DNA from: Mycobacterium uberis
GTDB taxonomy: Bacteria; Actinomycetota; Actinomycetes; Mycobacteriales; Mycobacteriaceae
Length of the DNA: 46,741 nt
Reading direction: 5' to 3'
Assembly (NCBI RefSeq): GCF_003408705.1
Contig: NZ_QAYL01000004.1
Span: 1-46,741 of the forward strand
Numbering within the stretch: position 1 is the stretch's first letter; each line of letters begins with the position of its first letter. Shown one piece after another: positions 29,340 to 39,857 of the stretch. Made by a program: the position numbers and the translations under genes. The notes beneath the pieces were generated by a model. The model was not told the origin of the DNA, did no database searches, and saw only the letters and a list, made by a program, of their open reading frames with translations.

Positions 29340-30568
29340 GTGGTCATTCAGAGTCAGGTCACACATCGCCACCGCCTCGCCGCACGTCTCCCGAGCCGCC
29401 ATCGGTGTCACCGCGCTGGTTCGCAAACGGGCGCTTCCAAGAGCCACTAGCAGAGCGCACCAACGCCGTGGCACCACCTCCGAGAGCGTGTCGAACAGCC
29501 GCAGCGTCTCTTTGCCGGCCCACCGCGGGATTCCTTGTAGCTACTGCGCTTCTGTACCGGCATGCCGTCAACTTCAACCAGTTTGTAGACTATGCTTGCC
29601 ATTGGTGCGCCCGAGCCGGTGGCCAGCGACGTGCCGACGCCGTAGCTGTCCACAGGCTAGGTACGCAACGCGGCGATAGAGAACTCGTCGAGATCGCCGG
29701 ACACCACGATGCGGGTTTCGGTAGCGCCTAATTGATCGAGCTGTTTGCGAATCTGGCGACTCAGTACCCTCAGCTTGCCGGAGTCGATATGGACCGGCAC
29801 CCAGCGTCGGACTGGCGGCGGCTGCCATATTGGCCACACCGGTCGTCACGTCATAGGTGTCCACCAGCAGTGTGGTGCTGACGCCCAGCGCGTTGACCTG
29901 GGTACGAACGCAGCGAGTTTCGTTGATTCGGGTGGGGCGTCGTCACGACTGTGTAGCGTTGCAAACGCGTGGGCGGCGGTGCCTCCGGTCGGTACTCCGT
30001 AGCGCCGCTGGGCGTCGAGGGTAGATTGTTACGGCGAAGCCGGCAGAGCGCGCCGCTGCGACGACGGCGTGCTCGTGGGTCCGTCGTGATCCCATTTCGA
30101 TTAGCAGGTGTTCCTTGCCAGCACCAACCATGTGAACAGCCGCAGACACGATCGCAGTGTTGTGGTTGAAAACCAACAATACTAGCGTTTTGATCACCAT
30201 GTATTCGGCGAAGGTTTCGCGCACCGATAAAAATTTGAGTGACTCTGGAAAGCAGAGCTCAATCCTTGGCGTATCCGTCGATGTCACCGCCGAAACGAAA
30301 ACCGCGTGTAGGTAGATAGTTCAACGTGCCGGAGTCGAGAAAGTAGGACAGCAACTGGCAGGCGTTGTCGTCGAACCGGAACTGTGGCAAAGCTTCTAAA
30401 TAATCGGCTGATTCCGGCGACCACTCCGTAACGGCGGCCCTCCGGGAGTCGGTGGGCGAACACTTCGAATATGATCCGGCGGTGAGCGGTGCCCTCGCGC
30501 AACGTTGCCGCCAACATGGTCAACTCGTGCCTGTCGGTCAGCAACCCGGCTAAGACCGAGTCGTTCAT
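29340..30568 (-). pseudogene. pncB1: Nicotinate phosphoribosyltransferase pseudogene (PncB1)
   Basis: The minus strand from 30568 reads [20 protein letters not shown], then [20 protein letters not shown]. After shifts come CQLLSYFLDSGTLNYLHAVF-like sequence near 30350, ETLVLLVFNHNTAIVSAAVH-like near 30190-30130, LIEMGSRRTHEHAVVAAARS (30110-30050), VDTYDVTTGVAN (29870-29830) and IDSGKLRVLSRQIRKQLDQL (29790-29735). TETRIVVSGDLDEFSIAALR and DSYGVGTSLATGSGAP run to 29610, then YKLVEVDGMPVQKRSSYKES near 29590-29530. Each core motif is readable but scattered over frames. The living enzyme converts nicotinate to nicotinate mononucleotide for NAD salvage. It diverges from clpS. Confidence 0.93.
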
Positions 30569-30615
30569 CCCGCAAAGGTAACGGCTGGCAGCACAAGTTC
30601 GGTATCGTGTATGCC

Positions 30616-30933
30616 ATGGTTGTTACATCAGCGCCGACAGAGCCGAAGGTGAGGCCGGGCATAACCTCGCAACGCGAGTCCGCTCTGGTAGACGTCACGG
30701 CCTGTCCATGGGTCACGATTGTCTGGGATGACCCCGTCAACCTTATGACGTACGTGACGTATGTGTTCCAGAAATTGTTTGGCTACAGCGAGCCGCATGC
30801 CACTAAGTTGATGCTGCAGGTACACAACGAAGGTAAGGCAGTGGTGTCGGCTGGCAGCCGGGAGTCCATGGAGGTCGATGTGTCCAAGCTGCATGCCGCC
30901 GGTTTATGTGCGACGTTGCAGCAGGATCGGTGA
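30616..30933 (+). CDS. clpS: ATP-dependent Clp protease adaptor ClpS
   Basis: Intact, 105 residues. The ATG at 30616 ([16 protein letters not shown]) matches the family; earlier in-frame starts lie in the dead pncB1 promoter area. The core has the N-degron pocket motif [20 protein letters not shown] with Asp and Asn, then the His-containing [20 protein letters not shown]. ClpS delivers substrates bearing bulky N-terminal residues to ClpC1/ClpP. It is followed after 35 bases by aosR on the same strand, as in M. tuberculosis. The divergent neighbour pncB1 is dead. Confidence 0.95.
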   Translation: MVVTSAPTEPKVRPGITSQRESALVDVTACPWVTIVWDDPVNLMTYVTYVFQKLFGYSEPHATKLMLQVHNEGKAVVSAGSRESMEVDVSKLHAAGLCATLQQDR

Positions 30934-30968
30934 GATCCGAGGGTATCCTCCAGTATCCGGGCTAGTTC

Positions 30969-31559
30969 GTGCATAAATGGAAGCGCGTCGAGACCGCCGG
31001 CGGTCTCCGTTTTCGGTCTGCCTTGACGCCGCACGAGGCTGCTGTGCTCAAGAACCTCGTCGCCAAGATGCTTGGTTTGCTGAACGAGCGCGAATCTTCC
31101 TCGCCGTCAGGAGAACTCGAGGCACTAACCGGTATCAAAGTCGGGAATGAGCAGCGCCCAGGGGATCCGACGCTGTGTCGGTTGCTGCCAGATTTCTACA
31201 AGCCAGAGGATAAGGACCGCTTAGACCCCTTGGCTCTCGATGCCGCTGATAACCTGAACGCCGCGTTACGCGGTCTGCACGAACCCGAGATCATCGATGC
31301 CAAACGCGTTGCTGCACAGCAGTTGTTGGACACGGTTCCGGAAAGCGGCGGCCGGCTGGAACTGACCGAAGAAAGTGCTAACGCCTGGATTGTTGCGGTC
31401 AACGACCTTCGATTGGCGCTGGGAGTCATGCTCGAGATCAGTCCCCAGAGACCCGAGCGTGCGCCAGCCGGCCATACGCTGTCCGCGCATTTTGACGTCT
31501 ACCAGTGGCTAACGGTGTTGCAGGAATACCTAGTCTTGGCGCTGATGGAGACCCGATGA
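30969..31559 (+). CDS. aosR: DUF2017 regulator AosR (Rv1332-like)
   Basis: Intact, 196 residues from GTG 30969 (VHKWKRVETAGGLRFRSALT), matching the family start. The protein is acidic and helical, with conserved pieces KVGNEQRPGDPTLCRLLPDF, DAADNLNAALRGLHEPEIID and FDVYQWLTVLQEYLVLALME. The M. tuberculosis homologue was reported as an amino-acid and oxidative-stress response regulator that acts on the cysteine operon that follows it. Here that operon (mec-cysO-cysM) is dead while aosR is intact, so it must have other duties or be newly redundant. Its TGA overlaps the ATG of the next gene by 4 bases. Confidence 0.9.
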   Translation: MHKWKRVETAGGLRFRSALTPHEAAVLKNLVAKMLGLLNERESSSPSGELEALTGIKVGNEQRPGDPTLCRLLPDFYKPEDKDRLDPLALDAADNLNAALRGLHEPEIIDAKRVAAQQLLDTVPESGGRLELTEESANAWIVAVNDLRLALGVMLEISPQRPERAPAGHTLSAHFDVYQWLTVLQEYLVLALMETR

Positions 31560-32629
31560 TCTTGACGGCAGCGCCGATGAACTCCATCACCGACGTTGCA
31601 GGTATCCAGGTTGGTCATTATCAAAGGCTTGATCCCGACGCGTCCCTCGGTGCAGGCTGGGCCTGCGGTGTGACCGTCGTGTTGACACCGCCCGGGACGG
31701 TTGGTGCGGTCGATTGCCGGGGTGGGGCGCCGGGCACCCGGGAGACCGATCTGCTCGACCCGACCAACAGTGTGCGGTTCGTTGACGCGGTGTTGCTTGC
31801 CGGCGGCAGCGCCTACGGTCTGGCAGCCGCTGACGGTGTCATGCGCTGGTTGGAGAAACACGATCGCGGCGTGGTGATGCGTGGCGGAGTGGTGCCCATC
31901 GTGCCGGGCGCTGTGATTTTCGATTTGTCGGTCGGAGACTTCCACTGCCGGCCGACGGCGGAATTCGGCTACCAAGCGGCTGCGGCGGCCTTCGACGGCC
32001 CTATCGCGGTCGGAACGGTTGGCGCCGGGGTCGGGGCGCGAGCTGGTGCGCTCAAGGGAGGTGTTGGCACCGCGTCGATCACGCTGGAGTTGGGAGTGAC
32101 AGTGGGCGCGGTGGTGGTGGTGAACTCGGCTGGCGACGTTGTTAATCGGACCACCGGCCTGCCCTGGATGACGGATCTAGTCGACGAGTTCGGTCTGCGG
32201 CCACCGTCGTCCGAGCAGATCGCTAGGTTTGCGCAGCTAACTTCCCCGTTAAGCGCGTTGAACACGACGATCGGAGTGGTAGCGACCGACGCTGCGCTGT
32301 GCCCGGCGGCGTGCCGGAGTGTCGCCATTGCTGCCCACGACGGCCTGGCCCGAACTATTCGGCCGGCACACACTGCGCTGGACGGCGACGCAGTGTTTAC
32401 GCTCGCCACCGGGGCAGTTGAGGCCGCCGCGACGGCTGATCTACCTGCCGCGATGTCACCGGAGACGGGCCTGATCAATGCGGTCAGCGCGGCTGCGGCC
32501 GACTGCTTGGCTCGTGCGGTGTTGGTTGCGGTGCTGGCCGCCGAGTCGGTTGCTGGAATACCGACTTACCGCGGCGTGTTTCCCGGAGCGTTCGGGACTA
32601 TAAGTGGAGAAGGCAATCGTTGTTGGTGA
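31556..32629 (+). CDS. P1-family (DmpA-like) aminopeptidase, Rv1333-like
   Basis: Intact, 357 residues from ATG 31556, which overlaps the aosR stop (ATGA), suggesting coupled translation; MNSITDVAGIQVGHY seven codons later is an alternative. The DmpA/OAT-like sandwich fold is indicated by CGVTVVLTPPGTVGAVDCRG, LAGGSAYGLAAADGVMRWLE and GARAGALKGGVGTASITL. The self-cleavage site is probably LNTTIGVVATDAAL near residue 236, where the freed Thr acts as N-terminal nucleophile. These enzymes remove small or D-amino acids from peptides. The substrate here is unknown. It ends directly before the dead mec gene. Confidence 0.92.
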   Translation: MILTAAPMNSITDVAGIQVGHYQRLDPDASLGAGWACGVTVVLTPPGTVGAVDCRGGAPGTRETDLLDPTNSVRFVDAVLLAGGSAYGLAAADGVMRWLEKHDRGVVMRGGVVPIVPGAVIFDLSVGDFHCRPTAEFGYQAAAAAFDGPIAVGTVGAGVGARAGALKGGVGTASITLELGVTVGAVVVVNSAGDVVNRTTGLPWMTDLVDEFGLRPPSSEQIARFAQLTSPLSALNTTIGVVATDAALCPAACRSVAIAAHDGLARTIRPAHTALDGDAVFTLATGAVEAAATADLPAAMSPETGLINAVSAAAADCLARAVLVAVLAAESVAGIPTYRGVFPGAFGTISGEGNRCW

Positions 32630-33045
32630 CTAGTGATAACTTGGTGGATGTGATAAGGACTCTCACACATGTCAGGATCACCCTGCCGAAGCGTGCAGGG
32701 TGCTGGCCGGTCCATAGGGTTCCGATCACCCTGAGCGTCACATCCCGCTGGTTAACGCCGAGCGGTCGCTGACGTTCTACCAATTCGACGCGTAAGAACA
32801 GTTCCACGTGTGACTGTCGATGGACGATGCGGGTGGGGAACACCATTATCTTTTACCGCCCGCATGCCGCGACCGAGGTGTATCCTAACCGTACGCATAT
32901 CGACCTGGCCGTTGAATTGGACGTACACTATGTGACGGCTTCCATTCGCAACCCAGACGGTTATGAGCTGCGCAATTATCGTATCATCGATGATGTTGTC
33001 ACCGAAAAACCCATCACTGTCCACTATACATGTAACAAGCACTGA
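32623..33045 (+). pseudogene. mec: mec (CysO-cysteine peptidase, JAMM family) pseudogene
   Basis: The reading starts LVTSDNLVDVIRTLTHV near 32625, then shifts frame to DHPAEACRVLAGP-stop-GSDHPERHIPLVNAERSL, TFYQFDA-stop near 32675-32790. It goes on EQFHV-stop-LSMDDAGGEHH and shifts again to YRPHAATEVYPNRTHIDLAV, VRTIVTEKPI-like to the stop at 33045. The zinc motif HxH of JAMM peptidases reads RPH here. The living enzyme frees cysteine from the carrier protein CysO. It is the first of three dead genes of the CysO-dependent cysteine pathway. Confidence 0.9.
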
Positions 33046-33089
33046 ACAGACCCTAAAGAAAATTTCCCAAGAGTCCGAGAAAGGCTCGC

Positions 33090-33363
33090 ATGAGTGGGGC
33101 CGTTTCTGCCTCGACTGTTGTGCAGCCCGCTACCGGTGGTCAGAAGCCTGTACCTGCCAGCAGCCACACACTGGGTGCGGTCGTTAGCGATTTAGAGTGC
33201 AATTACTCGGGTATCTTCGAGCGCCTGATCGATAATGGCACGCTACACTGTCTTGTAGGCATTTATGTGTCAATGATGTGGACGTGCGGTTTTTCGGAGG
33301 TTTAGACACCGGAGTAACTGACGGTGACTCGGTTAGCATCTTGCCCGCCGTGGCGGGTGGGTG
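33090..33363 (+). pseudogene. cysO: cysO (sulfur-carrier ubiquitin-like protein) pseudogene
   Basis: An ATG at 33090 opens MSGAVSASTVVQPATGGQKP, then TLGAVVSDLECNYSGIFERL, matching the CysO beta-grasp start. Near 33268 a frame change is needed: the correct frame goes on VNDVDVRFFGGLDTGVTDGD, SVSILPAVAGG-stop at 33363. The terminal diglycine, which is thiocarboxylated in the living protein, is still encoded. A central stretch seen in M. tuberculosis CysO is shortened. Apart from that frameshift little is damaged, so inactivation looks comparatively recent. Confidence 0.92.
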
Positions 33364-33373
33364 AGCGGAGAGC

Positions 33374-35042
<1,669 letters not shown>

Positions 35043-35046
<4 letters not shown>

Positions 35047-35861
35047 GCTCGCCGCTGTTGTCCATCGGGATCTTCGACTCCGGTGTTGGCGGATTGACGG
35101 TCGCGCGGGCGATCATCGACCAGCTTCCCGACGAGGACATTGTGTATGTGGGCGACACCGGCCACGGCCCGTACGGACCGCTATCTATCCCCGAGATTCG
35201 TGCGCACGCGCTTGCCATCGGTGACGACCTGGTCGGCCATGGTGTTAAGATCTTGGTGATTGCATGCAACACTGCGTCTGCGGCATGCCTGCGCGATGCT
35301 CGTGAGCGCTACGATGTGCCTGTCGTCGAGGTCATTTTGCCGGCAGTGCGCCGGGCGGTTGCCGCCACCCGTAACGGCCGCATTGGGGTCATCGGTACCC
35401 GAGCCACTATCACCTCGCACGCGTACCAAGATGCGTTCGCCGCTGCCCGCGACACTGAGATCACCGCGGTGGCGTGCCCACGTTTTGTCGACTTCGTCGA
35501 ACGCGGCGTGACCAGCGGTCGTCAGGTGCTTGGACTGGCTGAGGGCTATCTGGAGCCGCTACAGCGCGCCGGAGTTGACACTCTAGTGCTGGGTTGCACG
35601 CACTACCCACTGCTGTCGGGACTGATTCAACTGGCGATGGGCGAAGACGTCACGCTGGTCTCTAGCGCCGAGGAGACCGCCAAGGAAGTGCTGCGGGTGC
35701 TCACCGAAAGGGATCTGCTTCGTCCGCATGATGCACCGCCCGCCACCCGAATCTTCGAAGCCACCGGTGACCCCGAGGCTTTCATTCGGTTGGCTGCGCG
35801 ATTTCTCGGTACCGCAGTGAGTGGCATTCAACCGGTGCAGCCTCATTCTCGTGTCCACTAG
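35043..35861 (+). CDS. murI: Glutamate racemase MurI
   Basis: Intact, 272 residues from ATG 35043 ([20 protein letters not shown]), which overlaps the rhomboid relic's stop; an in-frame upstream start at 35031 adds four residues. The two catalytic cysteines are in [11 protein letters not shown] (about residue 75) and [14 protein letters not shown] (about residue 185), with Asp-Ser at GIFDSGVGG and GPYGPLS. MurI makes D-glutamate for peptidoglycan in the cytosol and is essential. It heads the intact Rv1339-rphA-rdgB run. Its survival next to four dead genes shows that transcription of the region is maintained. Confidence 0.97.
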
Positions 35862-35933
35862 GTCGGTGCAAGAGATTCTGATCACCTTAATGGGCAATGT
35901 TTTCCGCATCCTGGCATCGAGCATGGCACAGTA

Positions 35934-36716
35934 GTGACCGTGCGAATAACCGTGCTCGGCTGCTCCGGCAGTGTTGTGGGTCCGGACTCGCCCGCGTCGG
36001 GTTATCTGCTCCGAGCACCGGACACCCCGCCACTGGTTCTTGACTTCGGCGGGGGAGTGCTTGGTGCACTGCAACGGCACGCGGATCCCGGCTCGGTGCA
36101 TGTGCTGTTGTCGCACCTACACGCCGACCATTGCTTGGACATGCCCGGACTGTTCGTGTGGCGTCGCTATCACCCGTCGCGCCCCGTCGGCAAGGCATTG
36201 CTGTACGGCCCAAGCGATACCTGGTCGCGGTTGGGTGCTGCGTCGTCACCGTACGGTGGCGAGATCGACGATTGCTCTGACATCTTCGATATGCACCACT
36301 GGGTTGACGGCGAACCGGTGACTCTGGGAGCGCTGACGATAATGCCGAGGTTGGTAGCGCACCTGATGGAGTCTTACGGCTTGCGCATTACCGATCCCAG
36401 CGGTGCATCATTGGTCTATAGCGGTGACACTGGTCGCTGTGATCAGCTCGTCGAACTGGCTCGAGGTGCGGATGTCTTCCTCTGCGAAGCATCTTGGACG
36501 CATGCGTCGAACAGGCCACCGAATCTGCATCTGTCGGGCACCGAGGCCGGCAAGGTCGCGGCACAGGCAGGTGTCCGCGAGCTGCTGCTGACGCATATCC
36601 CGCCGTGGACTTCACGTGAGGGCGTGATCAGCGAGGCCAAAGCGGAGTTCGATGGCCCGGTTCATGCGGTGGTGTCCGGTGAGACATTCGATATTCAAGC
36701 TCCCGAACGACTCTGA
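35934..36716 (+). CDS. MBL-fold cyclic-nucleotide phosphodiesterase (Rv1339-like)
   Basis: Intact, 260 residues from GTG 35934 (VTVRITVLGCSGSVVGPDSP). The metallo-beta-lactamase zinc motif HLHADHCLDMPGL lies near residue 62, a further Asp in SLVYSGDTGRCDQL near 168, and the C-terminal His in LLLTHIPPWTSRE near 222. The M. tuberculosis homologue is described as an atypical class II cAMP phosphodiesterase affecting envelope permeability. With the membrane cyclase and the TPR-cyclase in this window dead, loss of cyclases and retention of this hydrolase make an interesting pair. Same strand as murI and rphA. Confidence 0.93.
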   Translation: MTVRITVLGCSGSVVGPDSPASGYLLRAPDTPPLVLDFGGGVLGALQRHADPGSVHVLLSHLHADHCLDMPGLFVWRRYHPSRPVGKALLYGPSDTWSRLGAASSPYGGEIDDCSDIFDMHHWVDGEPVTLGALTIMPRLVAHLMESYGLRITDPSGASLVYSGDTGRCDQLVELARGADVFLCEASWTHASNRPPNLHLSGTEAGKVAAQAGVRELLLTHIPPWTSREGVISEAKAEFDGPVHAVVSGETFDIQAPERL

Positions 36717-36806
36717 GCCGTCCTAAGATCTCGTCCCAGGTTGGTTGCCTGCTTTTCTATACCCACGCCGTGCCGGCGCGCATCGCCGACGGGCTAGGGT
36801 TGCTGC

Positions 36807-37586
36807 GTGTCCAAACGAGAAGACGGTCGCCTTGACGACGAGCTTCGTGCGGTGGTTATCACCCGCGGGTTTACCGAACACCCGGCGGGTTCGGTGCTTA
36901 TTGAATTCGGCAAAACCAAGGTCATGTGTACCGCCAGTGTCGTCGAGGGAGTGCCGCGCTGGCGGAAAGGATCCGGAAAAGGGTGGCTCACCGCGGAGTA
37001 TGCGATGCTGCCGTCAGCCACCCATACTCGTTCAGAACGCGAATCGGTGAAAGGTCGGCTAAGCGGGCGTACCCAGGAAATCAGTCGGTTGATTGGACGG
37101 TCATTGCGGGCGTGTATCGACCTGGCGGCGCTTGGAGAGAACACCATCGCCGTCGACTGCGATGTGTTACAGGCCGACGGTGGCACTCGCACAGCGGCCG
37201 TCACCGGCGCTTACGTGGCGTTGGCCGACGCGGTGACTTACCTGTCGGTGGCGGGTAGGCTATTAGATCCCAGGCCGTTATCGTGTGCTATCGCCGCGGT
37301 CAGCGTCGGCGTGGTCGACGGTAGGATTCGGGTGGACCTGCCCTACGGGGAAGACTCGCGGGCAGAGGTTGATATGAACATCATTGCGACTGACACCGGG
37401 ACGTTGGTGGAGATTCAGGGGACCGGTGAGGGTGCTACGTTCCCGCGTTCGACGCTGGACAAGCTGCTCGACATGGCATTGGGTGCTTGCGACAAGTTGT
37501 TTACCGCACAGCGCGATGCGTTGGTGTTGCCGTACCCGGGTGTGCTGCCCGATGGACCGCCACCACCGAAGGCGTTCGGAAGTTGA
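36807..37586 (+). CDS. rphA: Ribonuclease PH
   Basis: Intact, 259 residues, exactly the family length. GTG 36807 gives [20 protein letters not shown]. Typical RNase PH motifs are [58 protein letters not shown] (phosphate and tRNA contacts) and [20 protein letters not shown]. It trims the 3' ends of tRNA precursors using phosphate, forming a hexameric ring in the cytosol. Its TGA overlaps the TTG start of rdgB by 4 bases, implying coupled translation. Confidence 0.97.
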   Translation: MSKREDGRLDDELRAVVITRGFTEHPAGSVLIEFGKTKVMCTASVVEGVPRWRKGSGKGWLTAEYAMLPSATHTRSERESVKGRLSGRTQEISRLIGRSLRACIDLAALGENTIAVDCDVLQADGGTRTAAVTGAYVALADAVTYLSVAGRLLDPRPLSCAIAAVSVGVVDGRIRVDLPYGEDSRAEVDMNIIATDTGTLVEIQGTGEGATFPRSTLDKLLDMALGACDKLFTAQRDALVLPYPGVLPDGPPPPKAFGS

Positions 37587-38200
37587 CCCGGCTGTTGCTT
37601 GCCAGCCGCAACCGGAAAAAGCTGGCAGAATTGCGCCGCGTGCTCGACGGTGGCGGGTTGTCGGGGTTGACGCTTGTATCGATGAACGACGTGGAATCTT
37701 TCGATGAGGCATCCGAAGTTGGCGCAACTTTAGAGGACAACGCTCTGGCCAAGGCGCGCGATGCATTCGCAGCGACAGGTCTGGCGAGTGTGGCTGACGA
37801 TTCCGGTTTAGAGGTGGCCGTACTGGGCGGCATGCCGGGGGTGCTGTCGGCGCGTTGGTCGGGTAGCCACGGCGACGATGCCGGAAACACCAGGCTACTG
37901 CTGGCGCAGTTGCGTGATGTGCCTGACGAGCGGCGCGGCGCGGCATTCGTGTCGGTCTGCGCGCTGGTGTCGGAGTCCGACGAAGTCGTCGTTCGAGGTG
38001 TGTGGCCGGGCACGATCGCTAGGGAGCCGCGTGGTGACGGTGGGTTCGGCTATGACCCGGTCTTCATTCCTGATGGTCCTGAGCTGGAAGGCCGCACCGC
38101 GGCTCAATTAAGTCCGGTGGAGAAGGACGCGGTCTCGCATCGCGGTCGTGCGTTGGCGCTGCTGGTGCCTGCGCTGCGGGCGCTTGTCGCGCAAACGTGA
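37583..38200 (+). CDS. rdgB: dITP/XTP pyrophosphatase (Ham1/RdgB)
   Basis: Intact, 205 residues. I chose the TTG at 37583, which overlaps the rphA stop (TTGA), because [20 protein letters not shown] then begins at the family's first strand; a longer reading into rphA from 37487 is a shadow. Motifs are [10 protein letters not shown], the catalytic [41 protein letters not shown] and [10 protein letters not shown]. The enzyme hydrolyses deaminated or non-canonical purine triphosphates to monophosphates, cleaning the nucleotide pool. Last gene of the murI-Rv1339-rphA-rdgB run, convergent with the DUF3817 gene. Confidence 0.95.
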   Translation: MTRLLLASRNRKKLAELRRVLDGGGLSGLTLVSMNDVESFDEASEVGATLEDNALAKARDAFAATGLASVADDSGLEVAVLGGMPGVLSARWSGSHGDDAGNTRLLLAQLRDVPDERRGAAFVSVCALVSESDEVVVRGVWPGTIAREPRGDGGFGYDPVFIPDGPELEGRTAAQLSPVEKDAVSHRGRALALLVPALRALVAQT

Positions 38201-38250
38201 CGCTGTTCGTATGTTCGCACAGCCCGAGTGTGCAGCCGGCTTCACGTTTG
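38192..38250. terminator. Nested inverted repeats between convergent genes
   Basis: An outer pair CAAACGTGA (38192-38200) and TCACGTTTG (38242-38250) encloses an inner pair GCACA (38217-38221) and TGTGC (38229-38233). It covers the end of rdgB and reaches to within 8 bases of the end of the DUF3817 gene. The outer loop of 41 bases makes a cruciform or two-level hairpin more likely than a classical terminator. No U-tract is seen. Confidence 0.35.
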
Positions 38251-38257
38251 ACTGTGC

Positions 38258-38602
38258 CTAAAGCGCGAAGCGCGTCTTGATGTCCTTGGTTTGGAAATGC
38301 TCGACGATTATGCCTAGCAACGGGATGGTGCCGGCCAGCAGTACACCGATCGTTTTGCCGATCGGCCATATGACCTTGACTGCGAGATTGAACGCCGTTA
38401 ACACATAGACAAAATACACCCAGCCGTGTACTACTTCGATCCACCGGATTTCGTGGTGGAAGGCGAGGTGTGAGACGATCTCGTAGCACAGTGCGATGAG
38501 CCAGGTACCCGTTGTCCAAGCCATAATTCGGTAACCGAGTAGGGCGGTGCGGATCTTCTTAACAGGAAAAACGGGCGTTTGGGGTGCCTCGGGCGTGGTC
38601 AT
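38258..38602 (-). CDS. DUF3817 integral membrane protein (Rv1342c-like)
   Basis: Intact, 114 residues from ATG 38602, whose ATGA overlaps the stop of the upstream lprD gene. Hydrophobic segments are IMAWTTGTWLIALCYEIV (about 28-45), a helix around HGWVYFVYVLTAFNLAV (about 64-80) and IGVLLAGTIPLLGIIVEHFQ (about 88-107), with charged links. This is the small three-helix DUF3817 family of actinobacterial membranes, often C-terminal to MFS or oxidoreductase genes. The function is unknown. It pairs with lprD as a two-gene unit. Confidence 0.85.
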   Translation of the reverse strand: MTTPEAPQTPVFPVKKIRTALLGYRIMAWTTGTWLIALCYEIVSHLAFHHEIRWIEVVHGWVYFVYVLTAFNLAVKVIWPIGKTIGVLLAGTIPLLGIIVEHFQTKDIKTRFAL

Positions 38603-39021
38603 GCGGTGGTCCTATTCTGCTTTTTGGTGTCTTGCTTCGCTAGTTCGGCTAGGTAGGCATTGTATTCTCGTAGAGCGGGATCGTAGGGTGGCTGCTGTGC
38701 AGGCTCGGGGCGAGCGGGCAGCAGTTCAGGTGGAATTTCGGTTACATAGTTTGCGTTTCGTGGCTGCGGGGGTGACTCTTCATAGCGCACGAAGTTGTGG
38801 TACGCGTAGAGGAAAAACCCGGCGAACAGAGGCCACTGTAACGCATAGCCGAGATTCTGGAAGGTACCCGAGGCTGACTGAAACCTGGTCCATTGCCACC
38901 AGCCCAAGGCCAGACAGCCACAGGCAGTAATGATGACTAAAGCTATCAGTGCGGGCCTGCGACGACGTATGGCGGACACTCCTTGACGGTACCGCTCATG
39001 GTTTGGGGTCGACGAATTCAT
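38599..39021 (-). CDS. lprD: Membrane/lipoprotein LprD-like (Rv1343c-like)
   Basis: Intact, 140 residues from ATG 39021 (MNSSTPNHERYRQGVSAIRR); the shorter M. tuberculosis form would start near VSAIRRRRPAL at 38979, and a TTG one codon upstream of the ATG is possible. An Arg-rich start is followed by ALIALVIITACGCLALGWWQ, a membrane anchor with a possible lipobox Cys, then GYALQWPLFAGFFLYAYHNF, a second hydrophobic segment. The tail is Pro-rich (EIPPELLPARPEPAQQPP). It is named as a lipoprotein in M. tuberculosis, though two hydrophobic stretches suggest a membrane protein. Its stop overlaps the DUF3817 start by 4 bases. Confidence 0.82.
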   Translation of the reverse strand: MNSSTPNHERYRQGVSAIRRRRPALIALVIITACGCLALGWWQWTRFQSASGTFQNLGYALQWPLFAGFFLYAYHNFVRYEESPPQPRNANYVTEIPPELLPARPEPAQQPPYDPALREYNAYLAELAKQDTKKQNRTTA

Positions 39022-39770
39022 CAAGGAGCGTCACCGCGGCCTTGCGGTAGAGTGGCGACGCCGTACTTGTATGGTCGCGTCCACGGGACTCCAAAGGTTG
39101 TTGAGCGCCGCGCAGAACAGTTCATGGGTACTGTCTCGGATCGGTTTGAAAACGTAGTATTGCATGCTTTGGACGCCATGGTCATGGCGACCACATAGCA
39201 CCCGTCGTTATCGATCAAGCCGAAAATATTCTCTCGTTGCTTGTGTGACGAGCCGCTCCTGTCAAGGTTCCAACCGAATCGACCTTGAGTGTTGCTTACC
39301 AGGACCACGCTGAGGCAGCAGACATGGCTAATACTTTGAGTATAATGAGGCAACTGCTATAGATTAATCAATTAGACTACCTGCAAGGTGTGCGCTGATT
39401 GGCCATCAACGACATGTCGATGGCGGTGCGAGTGATCATCAGACGCCACAGGCGGCGGCATCGTGAGATGGAGGCCGAGAATATGTACAGTATGTCGCGG
39501 TCGGAAGTGCGAAAAAGTCATGACCGACTCCGCAGCTCGGTCCGTTCGCTAACCTCGGGTCGAATCTGTGGTCGGCGTCGTCAGTCCCGTATCCATCGGT
39601 CGCGGCACATTGAGCTGATACGCAATCGCACATTGTTTACATCAGTTGCGAAGAGGTGCCTAGCCGCCTCTAACTCCTCTGCAGACCGCACGTTGCTCCC
39701 TTTGGTCGGTCACTGAGAGCCATGCTATGCCGCACCACCGACAAAGCAAGCGATAGGATCGCGAGGTTCC
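39022..39770. other. No recognisable gene; former mbt-2/irtAB position
   Basis: About 750 bases with no convincing coding motif in any frame. In M. tuberculosis, lprD is followed by the mycobactin genes mbtL-mbtN, mbtK and the siderophore transporter irtAB. None of their motifs is visible here. The region before the tRNA (39,690-39,770) probably holds the tRNA promoter, but no clear boxes stand out. Confidence 0.5.
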
Positions 39771-39853
39771 GCGGGCGTGGCGAAACGGTATACGCGCCGG
39801 CTTTAGGTGCCGGTGCTCGAAAGAGCATGTGGGTTCGACTCCCTCCGCCCGCA
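39771..39853 (+). tRNA. tRNA-Leu (anticodon UAG)
   Basis: The acceptor stem GCGGGCG pairs with CGCCCGC at 39846-39852, followed by the discriminator A; CCA is not encoded. The anticodon stem CCGGC/GCCGG holds loop TTTAGGT with TAG at 39804-39806. The long class II variable arm TGCTC-GAAA-GAGCA pairs perfectly. The T-loop TTCGACT is present. The T-stem GTGGG/CCCTC has one U-U mismatch, and the D-loop is a little short compared with the M. tuberculosis gene as I recall it. It reads CUA leucine codons. Confidence 0.95.
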
Positions 39854-39857
39854 CTTC

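Noticed and set aside
33001..33045. Mec C-terminal frame as a stand-alone short gene (32827-33045)
   Set aside because: The 72-codon frame is open but lacks the zinc-binding HxH and the N-terminal half, so it is a pseudogene fragment.
39399..39716. Arg/Ser-rich 105-codon frame before the tRNA
   Set aside because: Composition is like random translation of GC-rich DNA, with no ribosome site and no family motif.
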